From Streptomyces buecherae (GTDB lineage: Bacteria; Actinomycetota; Actinomycetes; Streptomycetales; Streptomycetaceae), in NCBI RefSeq assembly GCF_014295035.1, contig NZ_CP060404.1, positions 8,100,501-8,164,500 on the forward strand: a stretch of DNA of 64,000 nt, read 5' to 3'. The translations under genes were made by a program, and so were the position numbers. Below, piece after piece: positions 31,998 to 39,642 of the stretch; the first letter of the stretch is position 1, and every line of letters begins with the position of its first letter. The notes under the pieces are model-generated. The model did not search any database and had not been told where the DNA came from. It saw only the letters and a list, made by a program, of their open reading frames with translations.

Positions 31998-33458
31998 ATG
32001 ACGGTGGCTGAGGAAAGCCCGGCCGAGGAGCAGGGGATCGACCCCGACCGACTCGCAGCCTGCTTGGACGTACTCGCGGAGCTCGATCGGCTGCCGCTCG
32101 ACCACCCCGACGCGATAGCCGTGCGGCGGGCCACGGCCGGGATCTACCGGACGGTGAAGCAGCGCCGTCGCCAGGAGCGGCGCGCCGCCAAGACCGCCCA
32201 CGACAAGGCGGTCACCGAGGCCACCGCCACCGGCGCCGCCGACCGCATCGACGACGAGACGATGGGCATCCCGCTGGCCGCCACCGCGGCCACCGAGATC
32301 GTGGGCGTGCTCCAGCGGCCCCGGGCCTGCTACATCTGCAAGACCCGGTACACCGAGGTGGACGCCTTCTACCACCAGATGTGCCAGCCGTGCGCCAAGG
32401 AGAACCGGGCCCGGCGCGACGCCCGCACCGACCTGAGCGGGCGGCGGGCGCTGCTCACCGGTGGCCGCGCCAAGATCGGCATGTACATCGCCCTGCGGCT
32501 GCTGCGGGACGGCGCGCACACCACCATCACCACGCGCTTCCCCAACGACGCCATCCGCCGCTTCAAGGCGATGCCCGACAGCGCCGAGTGGCTGCACCGG
32601 CTGAAGATCGTCGGCATCGACCTGCGGGACCCGGCCCAGGTGGTCGCGCTGGCCGACTCGGTGAGCGCCGAGGGCCCGCTGGACATCCTCATCAACAACG
32701 CCGCCCAGACCGTGCGGCGCACCCCGCGCGCCTACGCCGAGCTGATCGCCGCCGAGCAGGCGCCGCTGCCGGCCGGCGAACTGCCCGCCAAGGAGGTGTT
32801 CGGCCACTTCGGCAGCGGCAGCCACAACACGCTGCCCGGGCAGGCCGGCCGCTCCGACGAGCTGACCCCGAACGCCATCACCGCCCTCGCGCTGACCAGC
32901 GGCTCCGCCTCGCTGGCCCGCATCGAGGCCGGCAACGCCATCGACGCCGGTGGCCTGGTGCCCGACCTGGACCCCACCAACAGTTGGATACAGCGGGTCC
33001 ACGAGGTGGACCCGCTCGAACTCCTCGAAGTCCAACTCTGCAACGTCACCGCGCCGTTCGTCCTGGTCAGCCGGTTGCGCCCGGCGATGGCCGCGGCGCC
33101 GGCACGCCGCAAGTACGTGGTGAACGTCTCCGCCATGGAAGGCCAGTTCAGCCGCGGCTACAAGGGCGCGGGACACCCGCACACCAACATGGCGAAGGCC
33201 GCCCTGAACATGCTCACCCGCACCAGCGCCCAGGAGATGCTGGAGACCGACGGCATCCTGATGACCGCCGTGGACACCGGCTGGATCACCGACGAGCGGC
33301 CCCACCCCGACAAGGTCCGCCTCGCCGCCGAGGGCTTCCACGCGCCGCTCGACCTGGTGGACGGCGCCGCCCGGGTCTACGACCCGATCGTGCGCGGCGA
33401 ACTCGGCGAGGACCTGTACGGCTGCTTCCTTAAGGACTACGCGCCCTCCGCCTGGTAG
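31998..33458 (+). CDS. Short-chain dehydrogenase/reductase with N-terminal zinc-ribbon extension
   Basis: A 486-residue protein, about twice the normal SDR length. Residues 1-145 are a charged helical region with two CxxC pairs (CYIC and CQPC, near residues 112-132) that could bind zinc. The Rossmann fold follows with TGGRAKIG (near 156) and LINNAAQ, the NNAG-equivalent. The catalytic region reads NVSAMEGQF then GHPHTNMAKAALNM: the usual YxxxK tyrosine is threonine (TNMAK), although the lysine is kept. An additional insert lies between the NNAA motif and the catalytic serine. It may have altered chemistry or be non-catalytic. It stands alone, divergent from the STAS gene. Substrate unknown. 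Confidence 0.82.
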   Translation: MTVAEESPAEEQGIDPDRLAACLDVLAELDRLPLDHPDAIAVRRATAGIYRTVKQRRRQERRAAKTAHDKAVTEATATGAADRIDDETMGIPLAATAATEIVGVLQRPRACYICKTRYTEVDAFYHQMCQPCAKENRARRDARTDLSGRRALLTGGRAKIGMYIALRLLRDGAHTTITTRFPNDAIRRFKAMPDSAEWLHRLKIVGIDLRDPAQVVALADSVSAEGPLDILINNAAQTVRRTPRAYAELIAAEQAPLPAGELPAKEVFGHFGSGSHNTLPGQAGRSDELTPNAITALALTSGSASLARIEAGNAIDAGGLVPDLDPTNSWIQRVHEVDPLELLEVQLCNVTAPFVLVSRLRPAMAAAPARRKYVVNVSAMEGQFSRGYKGAGHPHTNMAKAALNMLTRTSAQEMLETDGILMTAVDTGWITDERPHPDKVRLAAEGFHAPLDLVDGAARVYDPIVRGELGEDLYGCFLKDYAPSAW

Positions 33459-33489
33459 GCACGCCGGCCGATCCGGCCCACGACGTCAG

Positions 33490-33518
33490 GTGGCCCGCGC
33501 CGGGAAGGCGCGGGCCAC
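33490..33518. terminator. Bidirectional hairpin terminator between SDR and L,D-transpeptidase
   Basis: Bases 33490-33501 pair perfectly with 33507-33518 (12 bp) around a GGGAA loop. It sits between two convergent genes, 31 bases after the SDR stop, so it can serve both. Confidence 0.75.
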
Positions 33519-33561
33519 GGGTCGTTATGGCAGGCGGTGTTCATCGCCGTCGGCGGTTGGC

Positions 33562-34305
33562 TCAGGTGCCGGGCTTGCGGCCGTAGACGAAGGTGTCGTC
33601 GCCGTTCCGAAGCAGGCTCCAGTACTTCTTGGCGTCGGCCGTGCGCATGTTGACGCAACCGTGCGAACCCGGCGCCGACCACACGTTGCCGCTGATCGCG
33701 TGGAACGCCTGCCCGCCGTCGAAGAACTGGCTGTAGGGCATGCGCACGTGGTATAGCGTCGACCAGTGGTTGATGTTGCGCCAGTAGACCTTCTTGGACC
33801 CGGTGCGGGTCTCGTGGCCGTTGCGTCCGGTACGCACCGGCACCGGCCCGTACACCAGCTTCTTGCCGTCCTGGACCCAGCTCAACTGGCGGCTCAGGTC
33901 CACGCAGGCGATGCGTCCCCTGTTGGTGGGGCACTTCTTCGCCTTGTTGGGGTTCTTGCCCGCCGCCCGCTGCTTGCCGACCAGGTCCATCATGTTGCGC
34001 GTGATCGGCCCCGCGTACCCGATGTTGGGGGAGATGGCGTGCGCCGTCTGGAAGGAGCGGATGGCCCGGCAGTCGGCGGCCGACTGCTTGCCGTCCACCG
34101 GCCGGCCGAGGAACTTCTCGGCCTGCTTCTGGTACGGCCCCGCCTTGGCCGTACAGGCGCTCGCGGCCTGCGCGGTGCCGCTGCCCAGCGCGACGCTGAG
34201 CGGCACCGTCAGGCCGGCGATGCCCAGCAACACCCCCACCCGACGGCTCACCGTCCGGCTTCTACTCCCGTGTGAGCCCTGCTTGTTACTCTCGTTCACC
34301 CTCAT
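33562..34305 (-). CDS. Secreted L,D-transpeptidase (YkuD domain)
   Basis: A 247-residue cell-wall enzyme. Residues 1-48 form a signal peptide (basic start, hydrophobic core GVLLGIAGLTVPLSVALG, cleavage after AQA). A short peptidoglycan-binding-like region follows, and the YkuD catalytic motif near the C-terminus reads HAISGN then SHGCVNMR, with the nucleophilic cysteine in HGC. Such enzymes form 3-3 cross-links in peptidoglycan or attach proteins to it, outside the membrane. Several further cysteines (CTAKAG, DCRA, KKCPT, IACVD) may form disulfides. It is a single-gene unit and shares a terminator with the SDR gene. Confidence 0.9.
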   Translation of the reverse strand: MRVNESNKQGSHGSRSRTVSRRVGVLLGIAGLTVPLSVALGSGTAQAASACTAKAGPYQKQAEKFLGRPVDGKQSAADCRAIRSFQTAHAISPNIGYAGPITRNMMDLVGKQRAAGKNPNKAKKCPTNRGRIACVDLSRQLSWVQDGKKLVYGPVPVRTGRNGHETRTGSKKVYWRNINHWSTLYHVRMPYSQFFDGGQAFHAISGNVWSAPGSHGCVNMRTADAKKYWSLLRNGDDTFVYGRKPGT

Positions 34306-34536
34306 GCCTCATATGACTGTTCATATGACCTCTTGGTTGCCGAGCGAATGCGACCAATCCCGCCCGATTTCCGTCGCGGACGTTCCCCCGCCCGGCGCGG
34401 CCCCTCCCTCGTCGGGGGCATCTTGCGCCCGCCCTCGCCCGGACGTGCCCGAGGGCGGGACGGCACGTGAGAGCGTGGTGCGTGGGCTGGGGGACCGGGA
34501 CCCGGAGCGGAACGACGATCCACGGGAGGTCACGCC

Positions 34537-35214
34537 ATGGCGACGACCGCGACGGAGCGGCTCGACGCGGCGGTGCGGCGGCTGACGCCGCGACCGGACG
34601 ACAACCGGCTGGTGCCGCTCGTGGCGGCGGGCACGGCGCCGCTGGACGCCATCGCCACGCTCGCCCTGGAGCAGTACCGCATCATCGACAGCGACCGGCG
34701 CGCCTTCCTCCACCTGGCGCAGCGCTCCACCGGCTCCCCGGCCATCAGCACCTTCTTCACCGCGATGGCGGACGGTGAGTACATCGCCATGAGCCGGCTG
34801 CACGACCTGGCCGCAGCCTGCCGGCTCGACCAGGCGACGGTGCGCGACTACCGGCCCCGCGCCGGATGCCAGGTCTACCCCGCCTACCTGGCGTGGCTGG
34901 CGCTCAACGCGGAACCCGCCGACGTCGTGCTCGCCCTGGTCGCCAACTTCACCGCCTGGGGAAAGTACTGCGCCACGGTCTCCCACGGGCTGCGCACCCA
35001 CTACGGCTTCGACGCGCGGGGCTGCGGCTTCTTCGACTTCTTCGCCCAACCGGTGCCCGGCGACGGCGAGCGGGCGCTCGCCGCCGTGCGGGCCGGCCTC
35101 GACAGCGGACTGCTCACCGAGGCGGCGGACCACTACGGGGACCTCGTCCTCCACTACGAGCTGATGTTCTGGAACACGCTCGCCGACCTCGCCCCGGCCG
35201 GGCCCGCCCGCTGA
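34537..35214 (+). CDS. TenA/THI-4-like protein
   Basis: A 225-residue helical protein of the heme-oxygenase-like TenA superfamily. Recognisable features are the EQYRIIDSDRRAF region, a GEYIAMSRLHDLA stretch and ANFTAWGKYCATV, with a cysteine in the position where thiaminase II enzymes carry their nucleophile. Many Streptomyces members are labelled transcriptional regulators, but thiamine-related hydrolase or other functions are equally possible. ATG 34537 has GGGAGG 7 bases upstream. No thiamine gene is adjacent, so the role stays open. The next gene follows after 91 bases in the same direction. Confidence 0.75.
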   Translation: MATTATERLDAAVRRLTPRPDDNRLVPLVAAGTAPLDAIATLALEQYRIIDSDRRAFLHLAQRSTGSPAISTFFTAMADGEYIAMSRLHDLAAACRLDQATVRDYRPRAGCQVYPAYLAWLALNAEPADVVLALVANFTAWGKYCATVSHGLRTHYGFDARGCGFFDFFAQPVPGDGERALAAVRAGLDSGLLTEAADHYGDLVLHYELMFWNTLADLAPAGPAR

Positions 35215-35305
35215 GCCCGCGGGCGACGGCCCGGAAAGCCAGGAGCCCGGAGGCGGCCCGGAAAGCCAGACAGCAGATGTCCGGTACCGGCGAGAGCATC
35301 GCGCC

Positions 35306-35830
35306 ATGACGACGAGTTGGAACGACGTACGCCAGGCCGCCCCGGAGCTGGCGGACTGGGTCGAGGCGCGCTTCGCGGCGTACAAGCACCACGTCCTGGC
35401 GACCCTGCGCGCCGACGGGTCACCGCGCGTGACCGGCCTTGAGGTGGCCTTCCTCGGCGGCGAGGCGTGGCTGGGCATGATGTGGCACTCCCGCAAGGCG
35501 CTGGATCTGCGCCGCGACCCCCGCCTCGCGGTGCACGCCAATCCCGGGCCGGGGGCGGAGCTGCCGGACGGGGACGCCCGGTTCGGTGGGCGGGCCGTCG
35601 AGGTGCCGACGGGCGCGGCGCGCGCGGCGTACATCGCCGAGATCAAGCCACCGGAGCCGTTCCACCTCTTCCGGGTCGAGGTGCGTGAGGTGACCCGCAC
35701 CCGGATCGTGGACGGCGCCCTCCAGCTCCAGACCTGGCGACCCGGGAGCGGGGTGCGGACCGTGTGGCCGCACGAGCCGGACGGCGCGCCGGACGCGGAC
35801 CGGGGCGCGGACGAGGTCGGGCGGGGGTAG
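35306..35830 (+). CDS. Pyridoxamine 5'-phosphate oxidase-like flavin/F420 split-barrel protein
   Basis: A 174-residue protein with the PPOX-type split barrel: the strand pattern HHVLATLRADGSPRVTGLEVAF, then WLGMMWHSRKALDLRRDPRLAVHA, typical of the FMN- or F420-binding families. The C-terminal 25 residues are charged and low-complexity. Homologues range from pyridoxamine phosphate oxidases to F420-dependent reductases, so the cofactor and substrate cannot be named. It is co-directional with the TenA-like gene 91 bases upstream and could be cotranscribed with it. Confidence 0.8.
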   Translation: MTTSWNDVRQAAPELADWVEARFAAYKHHVLATLRADGSPRVTGLEVAFLGGEAWLGMMWHSRKALDLRRDPRLAVHANPGPGAELPDGDARFGGRAVEVPTGAARAAYIAEIKPPEPFHLFRVEVREVTRTRIVDGALQLQTWRPGSGVRTVWPHEPDGAPDADRGADEVGRG

Positions 35831-36017
35831 CCGGTGGCCGGGGCGCGCCTCGGCGGCCGTGGGCGTTGACCGGGCGGGTCGCGGCTCCGCCGGGCGGTGC
35901 CCGCCCGCCGCGCGCCGTGTCGCGTCCCGTGGGCGGGTGGGAGTAAATGGGAGGGGAAGGGGCAGCCGGTCGATGACGGGCGGATTGTCCGTGCACGCGA
36001 ACCACAGGAGTTTCCTC

Positions 36018-36257
36018 ATGGCGTACGACATCACAGCGATGACGGTGCCGCCGATCTACCCGGAGCCCGTGCCACCCGGCACGCCCGACCCCGTGCCGCC
36101 GACGCCCACGCCGCCCCCCGGCCCAGGGCCAGGCCCGGGTCCCGGGCCCGAGCCGGGGCCCGGCCCGGGACCGGTGCCACCCATTCCGCCGGACCCGACC
36201 CCGGCGCCGGGGCCCACACCGGGGCCCGAGCCGACGCCCCAGCCGGGCCCGGCCTGA
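36018..36257 (+). CDS. Proline-rich small protein of unknown function
   Basis: A 79-residue protein: MAYDITAMTVPPIYPEPVPP, followed by about 55 residues made almost wholly of Pro, Gly, Thr and Glu with GP/PGP repeats. ATG 36018 has AGGAG at 36006-36010, a spacing of 7, and a strong 16-bp terminator follows the stop, so this is a credible complete transcription unit rather than noise. There is no signal peptide, cysteine or RiPP-modifying neighbour. It could be a disordered or polyproline-II peptide needing EF-P for translation. I do not recognise a family. Confidence 0.6.
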   Translation: MAYDITAMTVPPIYPEPVPPGTPDPVPPTPTPPPGPGPGPGPGPEPGPGPGPVPPIPPDPTPAPGPTPGPEPTPQPGPA

Positions 36258-36594
36258 CCGGCGCCGCACCGGCCAGTCGGCCTCCGCGCCACGGTGCCGC
36301 CCGGGGTTCCCGCCCCGGGCGGCACCGTCGCGTCCGGCGCCGGCCGACCGCCGCGCCCGGCGACCGCACGCTCACCCCGCTCCGCCCCCGTCCCCCGCTC
36401 CGCCGGCTGTCCGCCCGGTGGAGCGGTGTCGCGTCCACCGTGTGATTCGCGCCGTTCGCTGGATGAACTAAGGCGACAAGGGGCTGAAATCATGGGTTTC
36501 CCAGGCCAGTTGGCGGTCTAGGCTAAGCGGCGGGGCATAGGGCGACGGCATGAGGACGCGCGAGCGCGCGAAGCAGAACGGAGCATGACCTGCC
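36258..36594. other. 337-base intergenic region
   Basis: It holds the strong hairpin at 36291-36328 in its first part and must hold the AraC-gene promoter in its less GC-rich second half (around 36440-36530). A GGAG at 36580-36583 precedes the regulator's ATG. No gene is seen. Confidence 0.55.
36291..36328 (+). terminator. Strong terminator after the proline-rich gene
   Basis: Bases 36291-36306 pair perfectly with 36313-36328 (16 bp) around the loop TTCCCG, 33 bases after the stop codon. Confidence 0.85.
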
Positions 36595-37647
36595 ATGCCC
36601 ACATCGTCCGCGGACATCTACCACGTGCCAGGCGAGCAGGCGGACTGGACGCCCGACACCGACCCCGTGCCGCTGCACCGCCTCTCGGTGCCGGCCCCCA
36701 ACGTCCTGCCGTTCGCGATCGGCACCTTCGACACCATCGGCCCGCTGTCCCGGGCCACCTTCCCGCACCGGCACACCTTCTACGAGCTGCTCTACGTCAC
36801 CTCCGGAACGGGCACCCACGTCATCGAACAGGTCCCCTGGCGGCTGCGACCACCCCATCTGTGCGTGATCGCCCCTGGCCAGGTGCACTACTGGGCCGGG
36901 GTGCGTGACCTGCAAGGGTGGGTCGTCCTGTTCACCGACGACTTCCTGCTGGCCCACCCGGAGGACCGGGCCGCGCTGCGGCGGCTGGCCGAGCGGCCGT
37001 GGCTGCATCCCGACCCCGGCACGGCGCCGGCGCTCGCGGCGCTCATCTCCGACATGGGGCGGGAGTTCCGCGACCGCGAGGACGGGTTCATCACGGTGCT
37101 GCGGTCCTATCTGCACGTGTTGATCGTCCGGGCCCAGCGGCTGCCCGGCGCGCTGCCGCCCGAGGAGGAGACCGTCGGCAGGTCGACCGCCGTGGCCCGG
37201 CAGTTCGCCCAGTTACTGACGATGCACACGCGCAGCGGCGGCACCGCGCTCTCCCCGCGCCCCGCCGGGGGCGGCAGCGGCGGCGGCCGGGCCGCCGTGC
37301 GCGCGACCGTCGGGGCGTACGCGGTGCGGATCGGGGTCTCGGTGGGCTATCTGACCGAGGCCGTCAAGCGCACCACCGGCCGCACCCCCGGCCAACTGAT
37401 CCGGGAGGCGGAGATCCGCGAGGCCAAGCGGCTGCTCGCGGCCACCGGCCTGACCGTCAGCCAGGTCGCCCGCGAGGTGGGGTTCGCCGACCCGGCCTAC
37501 TTCTGCCGCTTCTTCCGCCGCGAAACCGGGCTCAGCCCGGGTGACTTCCGCCGCCAGTCCGAGCGTGACCCCCTGCCACCGGCGGCTTCGCCGGGGACCG
37601 GAGGGAATCACCACGTTCGCCGAATCGAGTCCATCGACCGGCCCTGA
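36595..37647 (+). CDS. AraC-family transcriptional regulator with cupin sensor and a TTA codon
   Basis: A 350-residue regulator. Residues 40-110 form a cupin-like sensor (FPHRHTFYELLYVTSGTGTH, then CVIAPGQVHYW). The C-terminal 100 residues hold two helix-turn-helix motifs, with the AraC signature VSQVAREVGFADPAYFCRFF. A Gly/Ser/Arg linker near residue 225 separates the halves. Codon 207 (bases 37213-37215) is TTA, the rare leucine codon read by bldA tRNA in Streptomyces, so full-length protein may appear only late in growth. The secreted dioxygenase gene lies 75 bases downstream in the same direction and is a likely target or cotranscribed partner. Confidence 0.9.
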   Translation: MPTSSADIYHVPGEQADWTPDTDPVPLHRLSVPAPNVLPFAIGTFDTIGPLSRATFPHRHTFYELLYVTSGTGTHVIEQVPWRLRPPHLCVIAPGQVHYWAGVRDLQGWVVLFTDDFLLAHPEDRAALRRLAERPWLHPDPGTAPALAALISDMGREFRDREDGFITVLRSYLHVLIVRAQRLPGALPPEEETVGRSTAVARQFAQLLTMHTRSGGTALSPRPAGGGSGGGRAAVRATVGAYAVRIGVSVGYLTEAVKRTTGRTPGQLIREAEIREAKRLLAATGLTVSQVAREVGFADPAYFCRFFRRETGLSPGDFRRQSERDPLPPAASPGTGGNHHVRRIESIDRP

Positions 37648-37722
37648 GCGCTCCGCATAAGTTCAGTCCCGCTCGTACGGCCAGCACGACTCACCCCCAA
37701 AAAGGACCGCGGGAGGAACACC

Positions 37723-38400
37723 GTGGAAGGCGAGAACACCCAAGACCCCACGAACACGCACGAGGGCTCGCGTAGAGGCATGACCCGCAAGACGCTGCTC
37801 AAGGCGGCGCTCGCGGCGGCCCCCCTGCCGATCGTGCTCGGCGGCGTCTCCTGGGCGAAGGACGACCGGACGCCCTCGGGGCAGCCGCTCGCGCCCACCC
37901 CGTACTGCGACGACAACGACGACCCGACGCCGCCGCAGATGGAGGGCCCGTACTTCAAGCCCAACTCGCCCCGGCGCACCTCGTTGCTCGAATCGGGGAT
38001 AACGGGCACCAAGTTGACGCTCACCGGCTACGTGTTCGGCCTCGCGTGCCGGCCCATAGCCAACGCGCTGCTCGACTTCTGGCAGGCGGACGTGCGCGGC
38101 GCGTACGACAACCGTGGCTACCGGCTGCGCGGCCACCAGTACACCGACGCCCAGGGCGCCTTCAAGCTGGAGACCATCGTCCCCGGCCTCTACCCGGGCC
38201 GCACCCGGCACATCCACGTCAAGGTGCAGGCCCCGAACCGGCCCATCCTCACCACCCAGCTCTACTTCCCGGGTGAGCCGGGCAACAACAGCGACCCGAT
38301 CTTCCACCCGGCGCTGTTGATGAACATCTCCAACGGTGGCGGCGGGAAGCTCGCGAAGTTCGACTTCCTGCTCAACGTCAACCAGCGAAGCGGTCGCTGA
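37723..38400 (+). CDS. Secreted intradiol-type dioxygenase-like protein (Tat signal)
   Basis: A 225-residue protein of the intradiol ring-cleavage dioxygenase family, which uses non-heme Fe(III) to split catechols. The N-terminus has SRRGMTRKTLLKAALAAAP, a twin-arginine signal, so it is probably exported folded. The family motif GPYFK is followed by YDNRGYRLRG and TRHIHVKV, which contain the expected Tyr/Tyr/His/His iron ligands. GTG 37723 has GGGAGGAA upstream. It lacks the usual N-terminal dimerisation helices of cytosolic catechol dioxygenases. Extracellular members may act on aromatic or lignin-like compounds, but the substrate is inferred only. A very strong terminator follows at 38548. 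Confidence 0.82.
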   Translation: MEGENTQDPTNTHEGSRRGMTRKTLLKAALAAAPLPIVLGGVSWAKDDRTPSGQPLAPTPYCDDNDDPTPPQMEGPYFKPNSPRRTSLLESGITGTKLTLTGYVFGLACRPIANALLDFWQADVRGAYDNRGYRLRGHQYTDAQGAFKLETIVPGLYPGRTRHIHVKVQAPNRPILTTQLYFPGEPGNNSDPIFHPALLMNISNGGGGKLAKFDFLLNVNQRSGR

Positions 38401-38547
38401 GCCGCCACCCTTCGCCGGGCACCTGAACACCTGAGCACGTGACCCACCGTTGGTGCTGTCCGCTGCCCCTGCACCACTTCCCCACACGCCGCGCGGCGCG
38501 GCTGGTGCGCACGCGCCGCGCGGTCAGGGCACGGCACGGTGGAACGG

Positions 38548-38591
38548 GCACCGCACCGCTCGCCTTCCGGGGAAGGCGAGCGGTGCGGTGC
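38548..38591 (+). terminator. Very strong hairpin terminator
   Basis: Bases 38548-38568 and 38571-38591 are perfect complements (21 bp; about 19 bp with a realistic CCGGGG loop), followed by GATCTTTGG. It separates the dioxygenase unit from the VOC gene. Confidence 0.85.
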
Positions 38592-38665
38592 GATCTTTGG
38601 CATCGTGGGACGGGCGAGCCTCCCCGCTCTTCGCCCGCCCGCCCCACGCCCCCTAGAGGTGCTCG

Positions 38666-39079
38666 ATGACCCTCGCTCTCGTGCTCGACTGCTCGGACCC
38701 GGATGCGCTGGCCCCCTTCTGGGCGCGGGCGCTCGGCTACCGCGTCGTCCGTGGCAACCCGCCCTACGTCGTCCTCGGCGACCCGGGCGGCGTCGGCCCC
38801 GAGTTGCTGTTGCAGCGGGTGTCCGAGCCCAAGCGCGGCAAGAACCGGATGCACATGGACCTGCGGGTGCCCCGGATGGAACCCGAACTGGCCCGGTTGC
38901 GCGCGCTCGGCGCGCGGACGGTGCGCGGCCCCTTCGACGACAACGGCTGGCTGACGACGGTTCTCCAGGACCCGCAGGGCAACGAGTTCTGCGTGCTGGA
39001 GGTGCCGGACGCGGCGCGCCCCGCCGACCAGCGGCCCGAGGCGGCCGAAAGCACCGCGCCGGACGGCCCGTCGAGCTAG
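38666..39079 (+). CDS. VOC-family (glyoxalase/bleomycin-resistance fold) protein
   Basis: A 137-residue single-domain protein of the vicinal oxygen chelate superfamily: DCSDPDALAPFWARALGY opens the first beta-alpha-beta unit, and LQDPQGNEFCVLEVPD is the typical closing strand carrying the metal-ligand Glu. Residues 115-137 are a disordered tail. ATG 38666 is preceded by AGAGGT. It overlaps the 3' end of the convergent membrane-protein gene by four bases. Function could be lyase, dioxygenase or ligand sequestration; the sequence does not decide. Confidence 0.85.
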   Translation: MTLALVLDCSDPDALAPFWARALGYRVVRGNPPYVVLGDPGGVGPELLLQRVSEPKRGKNRMHMDLRVPRMEPELARLRALGARTVRGPFDDNGWLTTVLQDPQGNEFCVLEVPDAARPADQRPEAAESTAPDGPSS

Positions 39080-39642
39080 CGGCGCTCCTTCGCCCGGTCC
39101 GGGTTGCGCCCGTTGCGGCGCATCCAGTATGCCGGCAGGAACCAGCAGCACGTGAACCAGACCAGCACGGCGCCCACCAACCAGCCCGCCATCGTGTTGG
39201 TGACCACCACGCGCATGATGAGCAGGAGCGCCGAACCGATCGTGCACAACAGCAGGATCAGGCCGATCAACGTGAAGCGGGAGGCCCAGATCACGGTCTG
39301 TGGCTTGACGCCCCAGCCGGTGACGAAGCGGTGGATGGAGACCGGGGCGATCAACGCGCCGGTGGTCGCGGCGCCGAGCAGCACGGTGACCACGTAGATG
39401 TTGCGGTTGGTGTCCGACAGGTCGGGGAAGCGCGGCGTGAAGGCGACCGTGAGCAGGAACGCCAGCAGGATCTGCACGCCCGTCTGCGCGACACGCACCT
39501 CCTGCAGGAGTTCGACCCACCGCCGGTCCGCGCGCTCGTCCTGACTCTCCTGCCGTCCGCTACCTCCCGGTATCCGGTCTGACCCGGGACCGTGCTCGGC
39601 CTCGCCGGGTTCCTGGGCGCATGTTCCCTGGTTCACGTCCAC
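39076..39642 (-). CDS. DUF6328-type membrane protein coupled to phosphoketolase
   Basis: A 188-residue protein with a hydrophilic N-terminal 60 residues and four hydrophobic helices (VQILLAFLLTVAF, IYVVTVLLGAATTGALIAP, FTLIGLILLLCTIGSALLL, MAGWLVGAVLVWFTCCWFL), matching the DUF6328 family as I recall it. GTG 39642 is chosen because GAGGAA lies 7 bases upstream; GTG 39636, which overlaps the phosphoketolase stop as GTGA, is the alternative. Either way it overlaps the end of the phosphoketolase gene and is translated with it. Its function is unknown. No transport motif is evident. Confidence 0.75.
   Translation of the reverse strand: MDVNQGTCAQEPGEAEHGPGSDRIPGGSGRQESQDERADRRWVELLQEVRVAQTGVQILLAFLLTVAFTPRFPDLSDTNRNIYVVTVLLGAATTGALIAPVSIHRFVTGWGVKPQTVIWASRFTLIGLILLLCTIGSALLLIMRVVVTNTMAGWLVGAVLVWFTCCWFLPAYWMRRNGRNPDRAKERR

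Noticed and set aside
36040..36257. The proline-rich gene as a RiPP precursor
   Set aside because: No Cys/Ser/Thr core pattern, leader-like acidic helix, or modifying enzyme nearby.
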